Position numbers and translations under genes: made by a program | NCBI GenBank assembly: GCA_964451325.1 | Contig: CAYVHO010000003.1 | Coordinates: 198,269-262,268 of the forward strand | Direction: 5' to 3' | DNA length: 64,000 nucleotides | Source of the DNA: JAADHI01 sp964451325 | Lineage (GTDB): Bacteria; Nitrospirota; Nitrospiria; SBBL01; JAADHI01 | Notes under the pieces: model-generated | Database searches by the model: none | What the model was told of the DNA's origin: nothing | What the model saw: the letters and a program-made list of their open reading frames with translations, nothing else | In this document: positions 26,696 to 35,421 of the stretch, one piece after another | How positions within the stretch are numbered: position 1 is the stretch's first letter | How the letters are laid out: every line of letters starts with the position of its first letter

Positions 26696-28816
26696 TTACT
26701 GTGCTCCAAAGTTTAATGGTGGATCAGGCGCTGTCGTATCTGGGGGAGACGATCCTGTATTCACAACAGTAACATTTCCACCTGAAGTGAATGTCACTTG
26801 CCAATCCCCAAAACGAACTTCACGATCAGAGATACGAGCGACCGTAACAGGGCTTTGAGTGCCCGCCTCAATGACCACCAAAAACTCTAATTGTTCTGGG
26901 GGATTTTGGGCTTGAACAAAAAGGTTCCCGATGCCATTGGCTTTTGCTTTTCCGGGGTCAGACGCAAAACCTGGCCCATTGCCAGACCTGTTATTTCCAT
27001 ACCATTCTTTTTCTGGGGGCGGGCTTTTAAATTCATCATTTGGACCCCCGACCCAGGTCATCGTATGATTGGTAGGCGCTACAACGGTTGTGTACATTCC
27101 GGGGATTGAATAGGCGTTTCCATTGATAGAGGGGGTTACGGCTAAACGCATAGACCAAGCCCGGCTGAGATTGCTTGGCACATCGGTGTAATGGTAGACC
27201 ACGATAAAATCTCTGTTAGGGTCTATGATATGAACAATCGTTTGCCGCGCGGTTCGAACACCCGGTGCCTTCGATAGTTTTGAATATTCCGTACTGATCG
27301 CGCGATAAGTGCTATTAATAATGATATTGTCCGGGCCACCAGGGAAATAGGCTGAATTACTCACAGCCGTATAGGCATCAAAGGCGCGAGGATCATCCTG
27401 ATAAGTCGATTTCTGAAAACGTGTGCCACCAACATCGCTCGAGTCATAAATCCAAAGACCTGATAAATACCCTTCCGATATCTTTGTTTTATTCGGTTCA
27501 GCTTGAACGGCCAGAGGTTCGAGTCCTCGTACGATAGAAAAAGCACCACTGTCTGGTTCAAAGCGGCCTGTATCCAAATACCTTGAATACGCTGTCAGGG
27601 TAACAGCATCTTCATCCCAACTTCTTGAACTTGTAAACATATCTGCACCACGAATGTATTTTGCTGTTGGCAAACCCAGTTCCTGTGGAGATTTTGGCGC
27701 AACTCTTAAGTCACCCAGGATTAATCGATAGACTAAAGCCGATTTATGTCTATCCCATTTGTTCATCATCCATCGTGCCAAAGCAGCCGCATCCGGATCA
27801 ATATTTCGATAGATCCCTGTGAGCATCTCAGGCAACGCAACACCTAAATTTTCTGGTGTTTTGCTTTTTTCGTAAGCCCAGTAAAAAGGGAGTTTCCTAA
27901 AATAATCGCTCCGCGACCACATGGCTTGGCCTGTGGCAGTTTCCCAGGATGCCATAGGTAAAAAAGCATGCAGGAACATCGCATAATAACCGTTTCCCAA
28001 TTTGTCATAAGAACCGACCTGGGCACCTCCCCCATCATCCAGAGAAACAGAAGCCAGCATATCGAGAAAACCGGAGCCCCTGTTAGGTCCGTAGGGTCCC
28101 ATCAGCAATGGGCTTTCATTGTAGACCAAGTCTAACACCTCTTGGGCCCAACCATCATCAATTCCGTCACCTGCAATTGCTAACGCCATGATCGGATAGT
28201 GTAATTCTTGATGTCGAGACCAGACATCGTTCCAGTACCGGGACACATCTCGATCAGTGGCTGTTCGATGATCGTAGCTGAAGTTTGACTTAAGGCGATT
28301 AAACGCAGCTGTTTTCTCTGAACTAGAAAGCAAAGGGAAGACCCAATCAAAGACAAGAATGGGTTCAACCAACTGCCCCGCTTTGTCAAGGCGAGGAACC
28401 GGATCAAAAGATCCAGACAAAAGCCAATTCTTAGCAACGTTTCCTCTGCTGACGTCTCCCTCAAGTTGGTATAAAAACGCGTTGGCGATTGCGTCGCCGT
28501 TATCGGCGTCCCCTCTTAAGGTTGTAATATCAGCCGAATAAACCGAATCAGCAAGCTTTGTCCTCATCTCCGGTAAATTTGCCTGAGTTAGAAATAGTCG
28601 GGGATGAGAAGAAATAACCGTTCGTTGGTTTGCCGGAGGGGGCGGGGTCCGAAAAGTCCAGGCTTCTCCATTGATATTTATAGATGTTGCTTCTAAAAGA
28701 CTTTGTTGTGCATGCACCTCAGTGAACCGCGTCATCCCCGGAAAAAATAGGACCGCTGTCAAGCCAAGAAGAACTAAGGTTTTTTTTAAGAAATAATGTA
28801 TGGAATAAGTCCTCAT
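26696..28816 (-). CDS. Secreted heparinase-II/III-like (polysaccharide lyase fold) protein
   Basis: A 706-residue exported protein. The signal peptide is a basic start, a hydrophobic core (LVLLGLTAVLFFPG) and VHAQ. The mature protein has an alpha-helical toroid-like half (HPRLFLTQANLPEMR opening; RYWNDVWSRHQELHYPI; GGGAQVGSYDKLGNGYY) and a beta-rich half (DRDFIVVYHYTD-like strands). This matches proteins of the heparinase/alginate-lyase type, though the HGHAD signature was not found. It ends in a proline-rich tail, PPDTTAPDPPLNFGAQ, which looks like the linker and first strand of an Fn3 domain that is otherwise missing. The SD ACGGAGG lies just before the ATG, 20 bases after the upstream gene, so the two are an operon convergent with the polysaccharide cluster. 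Polymer degradation is inferred. Confidence 0.6.
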   Translation of the reverse strand: MRTYSIHYFLKKTLVLLGLTAVLFFPGMTRFTEVHAQQSLLEATSININGEAWTFRTPPPPANQRTVISSHPRLFLTQANLPEMRTKLADSVYSADITTLRGDADNGDAIANAFLYQLEGDVSRGNVAKNWLLSGSFDPVPRLDKAGQLVEPILVFDWVFPLLSSSEKTAAFNRLKSNFSYDHRTATDRDVSRYWNDVWSRHQELHYPIMALAIAGDGIDDGWAQEVLDLVYNESPLLMGPYGPNRGSGFLDMLASVSLDDGGGAQVGSYDKLGNGYYAMFLHAFLPMASWETATGQAMWSRSDYFRKLPFYWAYEKSKTPENLGVALPEMLTGIYRNIDPDAAALARWMMNKWDRHKSALVYRLILGDLRVAPKSPQELGLPTAKYIRGADMFTSSRSWDEDAVTLTAYSRYLDTGRFEPDSGAFSIVRGLEPLAVQAEPNKTKISEGYLSGLWIYDSSDVGGTRFQKSTYQDDPRAFDAYTAVSNSAYFPGGPDNIIINSTYRAISTEYSKLSKAPGVRTARQTIVHIIDPNRDFIVVYHYTDVPSNLSRAWSMRLAVTPSINGNAYSIPGMYTTVVAPTNHTMTWVGGPNDEFKSPPPEKEWYGNNRSGNGPGFASDPGKAKANGIGNLFVQAQNPPEQLEFLVVIEAGTQSPVTVARISDREVRFGDWQVTFTSGGNVTVVNTGSSPPDTTAPDPPLNFGAQ

Positions 28817-28836
28817 ATACTGCCTCCGTAATAAAT

Positions 28837-30300
28837 TTATTCAACACTGACACCCGAGGGTGGATCCGGTGGTGTGGTATCTCCACCGGGATTGTATTCA
28901 AACGCACCCAAATCAGGCGCGGATTCAAAAAAAATCGTGCCGACATTAACACCCGCATTGACTGCGGCGCTGATGGACTGCAAACGATAATCATCTATGG
29001 TTTCGTCAATAAATAAAGGGTTTGAGCCTGTCGTATCACTCCCTTGGCTCATCCCCCCTTCACTGGCCTGAAACCAGCCGTTATATGCAATATCAAGATT
29101 TGAAAATGCATCTTTGATTCTTGGCGATCCACTTTGATAAACCAGATTATTTTTTATAATACCCCCATCTACACTTGGGCTTGAGGCGCCAAGCGTAGAC
29201 TCAAATCGAAAGGAATTCCCCCCGATATTGACCAAAGTGTTGTTGACAACGCTGATATTTTTTACGCCATCAAATGCCAGTGCATAGGACGCCATATTGT
29301 AAATCACGTTGTTTTTAATGCTGTTATTCAGTTGAATGAAATCCGCCCCGCCCTCCTGACGCATCTCAATCGCACGATCACCATCACTGATGGTATTGCC
29401 TTGAATCGTGATATTTCGACACCCTTTCTGCACAACAATGGTTTTGTTGTTCGTATAGCCCCGCATTATATTGTCTTTCACCAGCACGGTATCACCTGCT
29501 TTAAAATCCAGGGCATTTTCGGTCAATTCTGATTGTGCACTTGTCCCATCAATGAAGGTGTTTCCTGTAATTTCAATATTTTTTGCGTAAGTTGCGATGG
29601 ATTGCCCTGTATCGCCATAGATCTGTATGCCATCACCGCTACACCCTTCAATGATATTTCTCAGGATTTTAATGTCCGTAATGGTACTGCTTCGGTCGGT
29701 ATCGATCATGATGCAGTGCGCATCTTTCCGCAGACCTCCGTCAATCCACATGAAGTTATGAATATACGAATCTTCTATCGTCACAAAAGAGGCTTTTTCG
29801 ATAGAGATGCCCTCGCGGCGACCATTTCTCACAACAAGCTTACGAAGATTGATCTGACTCCCGTTAACCGCAATCACATCGGCCAAAACATTGGCTTGGT
29901 CAAAAATGAGGGATTCAAAATCCCAATAATCCTTATTAATATTGAGACGTTCCCCCGAGGTGCCCAGAAGAATGACCTTTTCATCCAGATAGGCCATCAC
30001 CGTAATGGGATTGCCTCCTGTGCCGTCAATGGGAAGTGAAATGGGATCTGTATACTGCTGTCCACTACTGTCACCCCGAATCATCAGACGATCACCAGGA
30101 GACAGCACGTTAATACCTTCCTGAATTGTTTTAAAGGGAGATGCGATAGTGCCAGTGCCACTTCCGCTCACCGCATTGTCGACATAAAAATCGCTTGCAG
30201 GGGCAAAAAGTGGGAAAAATAACCCCATAAAAACAAAAGCACCTAAAAAGAAAGCATGTTTTCTTTTTAGGTGCTTTCCATATAAAAATCGAATTATCAT
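28837..30300 (-). CDS. Secreted right-handed beta-helix (pectate-lyase-like) protein
   Basis: A 487-residue exported protein with an N-terminal hydrophobic segment (FFLGAFVFMGLFFPLF) and ASDFYVDN at the mature start. The rest follows the parallel beta-helix pattern: GSGTGTIASPFKTIQEGIN (DUF1565/pectate-lyase entry motif), then repeated coils of the type N-I-x-I-x-G-N (ITGNTFIDG, ITIQGNTISDG, ISVVNNTLVN). It ends with LGAFEYNPGGDTTPPDPPSGVSVE, again a truncated Fn3-linker-like tail. Such folds bind or cleave acidic polysaccharides. Together with the adjacent lyase-like protein it may process the polymer made by the neighbouring cluster. No catalytic triad was identified. Confidence 0.72.
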   Translation of the reverse strand: MIIRFLYGKHLKRKHAFFLGAFVFMGLFFPLFAPASDFYVDNAVSGSGTGTIASPFKTIQEGINVLSPGDRLMIRGDSSGQQYTDPISLPIDGTGGNPITVMAYLDEKVILLGTSGERLNINKDYWDFESLIFDQANVLADVIAVNGSQINLRKLVVRNGRREGISIEKASFVTIEDSYIHNFMWIDGGLRKDAHCIMIDTDRSSTITDIKILRNIIEGCSGDGIQIYGDTGQSIATYAKNIEITGNTFIDGTSAQSELTENALDFKAGDTVLVKDNIMRGYTNNKTIVVQKGCRNITIQGNTISDGDRAIEMRQEGGADFIQLNNSIKNNVIYNMASYALAFDGVKNISVVNNTLVNIGGNSFRFESTLGASSPSVDGGIIKNNLVYQSGSPRIKDAFSNLDIAYNGWFQASEGGMSQGSDTTGSNPLFIDETIDDYRLQSISAAVNAGVNVGTIFFESAPDLGAFEYNPGGDTTPPDPPSGVSVE

Positions 30301-30658
30301 AATGAAGCCCTATTTTGAGTGTCGTTATTTTGCCACGACCATTCTGAATTTGGCAGGTTCTTTAGAAGAAAAAGATCAAAATAATCGTGATCAGTGTATG
30401 AGGACGAAGCCAAATTGAATTTCCTGAGGTATAAGCAGGTTACATGCCTTCATGAATCATTCCCAACAAAAAAAGGAATTTTTACGCTTATTATTTAATA
30501 TTTAAACTGCCCAGGGTGTTTTAAGAGAACAAAAATGAGACATTCAGACGATCTTAAGGGTAAGCTTTTACCCAATATTTATGTAAACACCTACCGACAT
30601 CCACTATTTTTAGACAAGGGATATGAGCAGGAAAGAGAAACTAATGGGTATTATTTCT
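30301..30658 (-). other. Gene-free stretch between the beta-helix operon and a zinc-ribbon gene
   Basis: About 358 A+T-rich bases with no convincing gene. It must contain the promoter for the minus-strand beta-helix operon. A small perfect hairpin, GGGTAA-gctt-TTACCC at 30558-30573, lies about 85 bases past the stop of the upstream minus-strand gene and could weakly terminate it. A plus-strand open frame starting at 30535 runs through here but overlaps the clearly better zinc-ribbon gene and has no recognisable features. Confidence 0.4.
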
Positions 30659-30925
30659 CTAAACATCCACAATGTCAATCTTATTATTACAATGAGGGCA
30701 AAGACTCAGGCCTAACGAGATCATGCCGCCGCAATGCGGACAGGCACTTGCGTTCTTTTCCTCGCCTTTTGGTGGTTCTTGAGGTTTCATAAAAATCACA
30801 TACAGTAGACCCAAGGGACCCGAAATGGAACCTTTGACCCACCAAGGGATAAACGAATATCCTTTGCCTTGCGCAATGACGGCCACAAGCAGCCCAATCA
30901 AGAGATTGATCAGAATAAGACGCAT
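30659..30925 (-). CDS. Small membrane protein with C-terminal zinc ribbon
   Basis: An 88-residue protein. The N-terminal half has two hydrophobic segments (LILINLLIGLLVAVIAQ and a GPLGLLYVIFM segment), and the C-terminus has two CxxC pairs, CPHCGG and CPHC, about 13 residues apart, forming a rubredoxin-like zinc ribbon. Similar short proteins are common and uncharacterised. The opposite strand carries a longer open frame through the same bases, but this strand wins because of the paired cysteines and helix pattern. No function is proposed. Confidence 0.7.
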   Translation of the reverse strand: MRLILINLLIGLLVAVIAQGKGYSFIPWWVKGSISGPLGLLYVIFMKPQEPPKGEEKNASACPHCGGMISLGLSLCPHCNNKIDIVDV

Positions 30926-30984
30926 GGTGTAATCCTAACATAGTGCACCGCGATGGACGTGCACCCACCCTTTTTTGCCCAAAT

Positions 30985-31026
30985 TCAAAGAAGGCCACCC
31001 GCTTTTTTGCAGGTGGCCTTCTTTGA
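30985..31026 (-). terminator. Strong hairpin downstream of deaD
   Basis: A perfect 15-bp inverted repeat, TCAAAGAAGGCCACC and its complement, surrounds a 12-base loop containing T6. It lies about 90 bases beyond the stop of the minus-strand helicase gene and before the zinc-ribbon gene. There is no clean T tract directly after the stem on the minus strand, so it may be a terminator or an RNA-processing/stabilising hairpin. Confidence 0.55.
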
Positions 31027-31112
31027 AGGGAGCCCTGATTAAGCCTGATCCTTTATCGAAACCAGACGTACATAACGCACACAGCAGTTATGTTGCTTGC
31101 AAGAAGAAAAGG

Positions 31113-32858
31113 TTAATGCCCTCTTGTTGCTTTGGCTTTTACTTTCATAAACCGCCTGACCTTTGCTTTTTCCTTTGAGACTGCTTTGCCAAAACGTGAA
31201 ATATTAAGCTGGCGTCCCGACACCCAACATTGTTTCAACACACTAAAGGTCTCAGAGGGCATTCCCTTGGGTAAATCGACCGTGCTGTAATCGGTGTAGA
31301 TTTTAATGTGTCCGATGTTCTTGCTTCTGAGTCCGGCTTCATTCGTAATCGCACCGACAATATTGCCGGGCTGCACGCCATCTTGATGCCCCACTTCGAT
31401 GCGAAAGCGCTCCATGTCCTCAGGCACTTCCCGAAAACGCCCCTGCTCTTTTTTTGAGGCCAACTTCAAGCGACGGGGTGGCCGATCAAAATCAGCGTGC
31501 TTTTCTGAGACGGGTTTGATCTTCATCAAGAGTGGACGATCTCCCTGGGCAAGCTTGAGCAAAGCCGTCGCAATGTCGAGATCAGAAACCTCGTGTTCCT
31601 CACGGTATTGAGTCACAAGCGTGCGATAAAAGGACAAATCTTCCTCTGGCGCAAGGATATCCGTAATCTGCTGTTTAAAACGGGTCACACGGATGTTTTG
31701 AATGTCTTGCGGACTGGGCAAAGGCATCAACTCAATTTTTTGTTTTGTCGCCCGTTCAATATCCTTGAGCAAACGTTTTTCCCGAGGCGAGACAAAGAGA
31801 ATCGCCTCTCCAGTGCGTCCCGCACGTCCCGTCCGACCAATACGATGCACGTAGGCTTCCGTGTCATAGGGAATTTCATAATTGATCACATGCGTGATGC
31901 GCTCGACATCCAATCCACGTGCAGCCACGTCGGTGGCGACCAAGAGATCTATCTTTCCACTTTTCAATTGGGCAATGGTGCGCTCACGTCCCGCTTGCGG
32001 AATATCGCCATTTAAAGCGGAGGCCGAATAACCACGTGCCTGCAAACGTTCGGCCAGTTCAACGGTTGCGGTTTTTGTCCGCACAAAAATAAGGATGCCC
32101 TCGTAGGTTTCCGCCTCAAGAATCCGTGTTAAAGCATCCAATTTGTGCAAACCACTCACCATCCAATAACGTTGTCGGATGGTCGTCGCCGTCGAGGTAC
32201 GTGTTTTAATCGTCACTTCCACGGGCGATTCAAGATAGCGCTGGGCGATACGGCGAATACGGGAGGGCATTGTTGCGGAAAAGAGCGCAATCTGGCGTTT
32301 TTCCGGGGTCTGTTCCAAAATCCACTCTACGTCGTCAATGAAACCCATACGAAGCATTTCGTCTGCTTCGTCCAACACAAAACAGCGTAGGTGACTTAAA
32401 TCCATTGTTTTTCGTTTGAGGTGATCAATCACCCGCCCCGGCGTGCCAACGATGACCTGTGCACCCCGTTTAAGTTGACGGAGCTGCCCTTGGTATTCTT
32501 GACCGCCGTAAATCGGCAAAATGTTAAAACCCTTTATGTGGGCGGCGTAAGTCTGAAAGGACTCCGCGACCTGAATCGCCAACTCCCGTGTGGGCGCTAA
32601 GACCAAAACTTGTGGATTTCGGTTCTTCACGTCAATTCTTGATAAAAGTGGCAACGCAAAAGCGGCAGTTTTTCCGGTACCGGTGTGCGCTTGGCCCACA
32701 ACATCTTTTCCCGCCAGCATGTGTGGAATCATGGCCGCTTGAATCGGGGAGGGCGTTTCGTAACCCACATCACTCAGGGCTTTAAATACGGGCGGAATCA
32801 GATCAAAATCTTCAAAACGGACTTGTACTTCTGGAGGAGCAGATTGTTCAGTCAACAT
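31113..32858 (-). CDS. deaD: DEAD-box ATP-dependent RNA helicase (DeaD/CsdA type)
   Basis: A 581-residue cytosolic RNA helicase. The Q motif (GYETPSPIQ), Walker A (AHTGTGKT), VLDEADEML, SAT, the helicase-C elements TDVAARGLD and HRIGRTGRAGR, and a C-terminal DbpA/CsdA RNA-binding domain (RIEVGHQDGVQPGNIVGAI ... YSTVDLPKGMP) are all present in order, followed by a basic tail. This matches enzymes that unwind structured RNA during ribosome assembly and cold growth. It stands alone: mtnA starts well upstream on the same strand, and a hairpin follows. Assignment is secure; the choice between deaD and a close paralogue rests on the DbpA-type C-terminal domain. Confidence 0.95.
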   Translation of the reverse strand: MLTEQSAPPEVQVRFEDFDLIPPVFKALSDVGYETPSPIQAAMIPHMLAGKDVVGQAHTGTGKTAAFALPLLSRIDVKNRNPQVLVLAPTRELAIQVAESFQTYAAHIKGFNILPIYGGQEYQGQLRQLKRGAQVIVGTPGRVIDHLKRKTMDLSHLRCFVLDEADEMLRMGFIDDVEWILEQTPEKRQIALFSATMPSRIRRIAQRYLESPVEVTIKTRTSTATTIRQRYWMVSGLHKLDALTRILEAETYEGILIFVRTKTATVELAERLQARGYSASALNGDIPQAGRERTIAQLKSGKIDLLVATDVAARGLDVERITHVINYEIPYDTEAYVHRIGRTGRAGRTGEAILFVSPREKRLLKDIERATKQKIELMPLPSPQDIQNIRVTRFKQQITDILAPEEDLSFYRTLVTQYREEHEVSDLDIATALLKLAQGDRPLLMKIKPVSEKHADFDRPPRRLKLASKKEQGRFREVPEDMERFRIEVGHQDGVQPGNIVGAITNEAGLRSKNIGHIKIYTDYSTVDLPKGMPSETFSVLKQCWVSGRQLNISRFGKAVSKEKAKVRRFMKVKAKATRGH

Positions 32859-33027
32859 GGTGTGTTCCTAATATCTAAAAAGTGGAGGCTGCGGTATTCC
32901 TCTAAGAAAAACGGACAAGATCTTTTCTAAAGGTGGGTGCATCCAAAGCTTCTATTCTAACGCATCCACTCCGGTGCTGTCCACTGCTGAAGAAGATTAT
33001 ATTAGATCGGGGAATGGGGGGTGTCAT

Positions 33028-34050
33028 TTATTCGGTCGTGTGAATTTCGGAGGGCTCAAACACACCTTTTTCGGTAATGATTTTAGTGATCAATTTTGCC
33101 GGGGTCACATCAAAAGCCGGGTTTGCAATTTGAACCCCCTCGGCCGTCATCGTTCGGTCACCAATCACGCGGACTTCAGAGTGCGCTCGCTCTTCAATAG
33201 GGATACCGTCTCCGGTGGGCATCTTAAAATCAATCGTGGAACTGGGAGCAGCGACGTAAAAAGGAATATCATGTGCCTTTGCCAAAACAGCAACACCGTA
33301 AGTCCCGATTTTATTGGCAATATCCCCATTGGATGCAATGCGATCGGAGCCCACCACACACGCTTGAATAAGTCCTTTTTTCATAAAATAACCGGCCATG
33401 TTGTCTGTAATAAGTGTTGTGGGAATATGATCTTGATCCAATTCCCAAGCCGTTAAACGCGCCCCTTGCAATACGGGTCGGGTTTCATCGGCGTAAACCA
33501 TGAGATTTTTGTGTTTTTCCCATGCAGCGCGAATCACGCCTAAAGCCGTCCCATAACCGCCCGTCGCCAAGGCCCCGGCGTTGCAATGGGTCAAGACCCC
33601 CGCACCAAGGGGAATGAGCTTCGCACCAAAAGCGCCAATTTGATGATTCATCGCAATGTCTTCACGAAGAATCGCATGGGCTTCTGAAAGCAGTTTTTCA
33701 CGAATGACATCAAGCCCCTCGTCTCGCAACACAAGTGTGCACTGCTTCATGCGTTCAATGGCCCAAAAAAGATTGACGGCTGTCGGACGTGTTGCGGCAA
33801 GCTGTGCACAATTTTTGAGGAATTCGCGGTAAAAAGAGTCAAAATCCTGGGACTGAATCAGTCGGGCAGCAAGCGCAAGCCCGTAAGCCGCAGTAATGCC
33901 AATCGCAGGCGCACCGCGCACCACGAGTGCTTTAATGGCCTCGGCAACGTGCTCAACATCTTTACAATCAAGATAGACGACTTCCGTCGGCAACCGCGTT
34001 TGATCAATAAGCCGAACGGCACCGTCTTTCCATTCCACCGTTTTAAACAT
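33028..34050 (-). CDS. mtnA: S-methyl-5-thioribose-1-phosphate isomerase
   Basis: A 340-residue cytosolic isomerase of the methionine salvage pathway (eIF-2B alpha/beta/delta fold), converting methylthioribose-1-phosphate to methylthioribulose-1-phosphate. Characteristic segments are VVRGAPAIGITAAYGLALA, LTHCNAGALATGGYGTALG (catalytic Cys region), YADETRPVLQGARLTAWEL and VVGSDRIASNGDIANKIGTY with the catalytic Asp. The C-terminus is regular. No other salvage gene is adjacent, and no SAM-type riboswitch was seen in the 85 bases before it. The related ribose-1,5-bisphosphate isomerase is the alternative within the fold; the motif set fits MtnA. Confidence 0.94.
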   Translation of the reverse strand: MFKTVEWKDGAVRLIDQTRLPTEVVYLDCKDVEHVAEAIKALVVRGAPAIGITAAYGLALAARLIQSQDFDSFYREFLKNCAQLAATRPTAVNLFWAIERMKQCTLVLRDEGLDVIREKLLSEAHAILREDIAMNHQIGAFGAKLIPLGAGVLTHCNAGALATGGYGTALGVIRAAWEKHKNLMVYADETRPVLQGARLTAWELDQDHIPTTLITDNMAGYFMKKGLIQACVVGSDRIASNGDIANKIGTYGVAVLAKAHDIPFYVAAPSSTIDFKMPTGDGIPIEERAHSEVRVIGDRTMTAEGVQIANPAFDVTPAKLITKIITEKGVFEPSEIHTTE

Positions 34051-34136
34051 ATGCGCGATTGTAGAGAATCACCAAAAAACTGTCAATATTCAGGAAGAGA
34101 TGACGGCAGAGCTTAAAGCTTGCTCGTGCCTCAGTT

Positions 34137-34192
34137 TGAATTTTATTAACTTGGCAATAGATACCCTGCTAAGGCCAAGTTAATAAAATTCA
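34137..34192. repeat. 19-bp perfect inverted repeat at the edge of a G+C-rich patch
   Basis: TGAATTTTATTAACTTGGC at 34137-34155 is exactly repeated in inverse at 34174-34192 around an 18-base spacer. It lies in a 339-base gene-free stretch (34051-34389) between mtnA and the methyltransferase. The spacer and right arm contain CTGCTAAGGCCAA, which recurs at 35233. It may be a terminator, a recombination site or the end of a mobile unit. No transposase is present. Confidence 0.6.
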
Positions 34193-34389
34193 CATATTCG
34201 ATAGGGCCTGCTCTCTCGCGGGAATTAAGCACAAACTAACGAAATTTCGGCATCCCTGGACGAATGGGCAGGTTGAAATGTTTAATCGCAAAATTAAAAA
34301 ACACACGACCAAAAGATATTATTATGATACGCAGGAGTTGGGATTGCCATCCTGCTTTCACATTTCCCTTGCGTCTTGTGTTCACGTCC

Positions 34390-35190
34390 CTAGCGGCGAA
34401 TGCCTGTAGTGAGTAGGTATTTCCTGTCAAAGCGCAATTCGCCCTTGGTACGATACCCCTCGCAGAAGTTGATGAAATCAGCGCGCAAGGCTGAGCGCTG
34501 CTCCCCACTAAGACGCTCTGCCAATAATCGGATTGGCCCAAAGCCCACAGAAAACTTGTCCCATATCGCTTCACCGTCAGGCGCGAAGAAAGTAGTGACT
34601 TCGCTGCTGCAGTCGAGATCGAAGTGAGCTCCAAGCAACTCTTTGACGCGCTCGGGGCGGCCCCAGTCAAGCGGCGACGGCGTCGGAGGAGGGCCGTCAC
34701 TATACTTGCCTATCAGGGAGAAGAATCGACTCGCGAAGTCATTGGGATCGGGATCCCATGTTGTAAGAACCAGGCGGCCTCCCGGTCGACAAACCCGGGC
34801 TAGTTCTGCTGCAGCTTGATCAGGGTTCCCTGCGAACATCACCCCGAATGTAGAGATCACTCCATCGAAACTATGGTCATCGAAAGGAAGTGCTTCAGCA
34901 TCGGCACTCCGGAATGCAATCTCCGGCTTGATGTGCGCAGCCAGATCTCTGGCTGCGTCCAACAGATCGTCAGCAATATCAACAGCCGTAACGTTCGCAC
35001 CTAAAAAGGCGGCATTTCTCGCGGACCATCCCGTGCCGGTGGCAACATCAAGAATGTTCTCTCCCGGTCGTGGCCATAGCCGCTGGGCTGCATGCACAAG
35101 AGCATCTGAAATATTAAAACTCACGAAATCGTAGTCACGCCCGCCTTGGTTCCAAACATGAGCGGCAGGCTGATTGTGTTTTTGAACCAT
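34390..35190 (-). CDS. Class I SAM-dependent methyltransferase
   Basis: A 266-residue cytosolic methyltransferase of the UbiE/MenG-like group. Motif I is ILDVATGTGWSARNA, followed by VTAVDIADDLL, an acidic SADAEALPF, and the DGVISTFGVMF and LARVCRPGGRLVLTTWDP segments. The substrate is not predictable. Base composition and codon choice are visibly more G+C rich than mtnA or the TamB locus, suggesting acquisition from another organism. It is flanked by two copies of the 13-mer CTGCTAAGGCCAA (34166 and 35233). Upstream, ATGGAGAAACATC precedes the ATG. Confidence 0.88.
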   Translation of the reverse strand: MVQKHNQPAAHVWNQGGRDYDFVSFNISDALVHAAQRLWPRPGENILDVATGTGWSARNAAFLGANVTAVDIADDLLDAARDLAAHIKPEIAFRSADAEALPFDDHSFDGVISTFGVMFAGNPDQAAAELARVCRPGGRLVLTTWDPDPNDFASRFFSLIGKYSDGPPPTPSPLDWGRPERVKELLGAHFDLDCSSEVTTFFAPDGEAIWDKFSVGFGPIRLLAERLSGEQRSALRADFINFCEGYRTKGELRFDRKYLLTTGIRR

Positions 35191-35421
35191 GATGTTTCTC
35201 CATTTGTGTTCGCTTAAGGACTGCCCAAGACACTGCTAAGGCCAATGGCGGACAGTCAGGTGATTGGTTTGCGATGAGCGTCGCCGAAGCCGACACACTA
35301 CAAGCGCATCTCATGCTTTCAGAAAGGCTCTGTGTCGTCCGCGCTCGCTCGCATGGTTTACCGTCTCCTGAAATGTCCCATGGCTCTCCAAGAGCCCACT
35401 CGTCACGTATTGCCTGCCATG

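Noticed and set aside
30535..30792. Plus-strand gene upstream of and overlapping the zinc-ribbon gene
   Set aside because: It has no recognisable domain and overlaps a minus-strand gene with paired CxxC motifs and membrane helices.
34051..34136. SAM riboswitch before mtnA
   Set aside because: The leader is short and shows no riboswitch-like set of helices.
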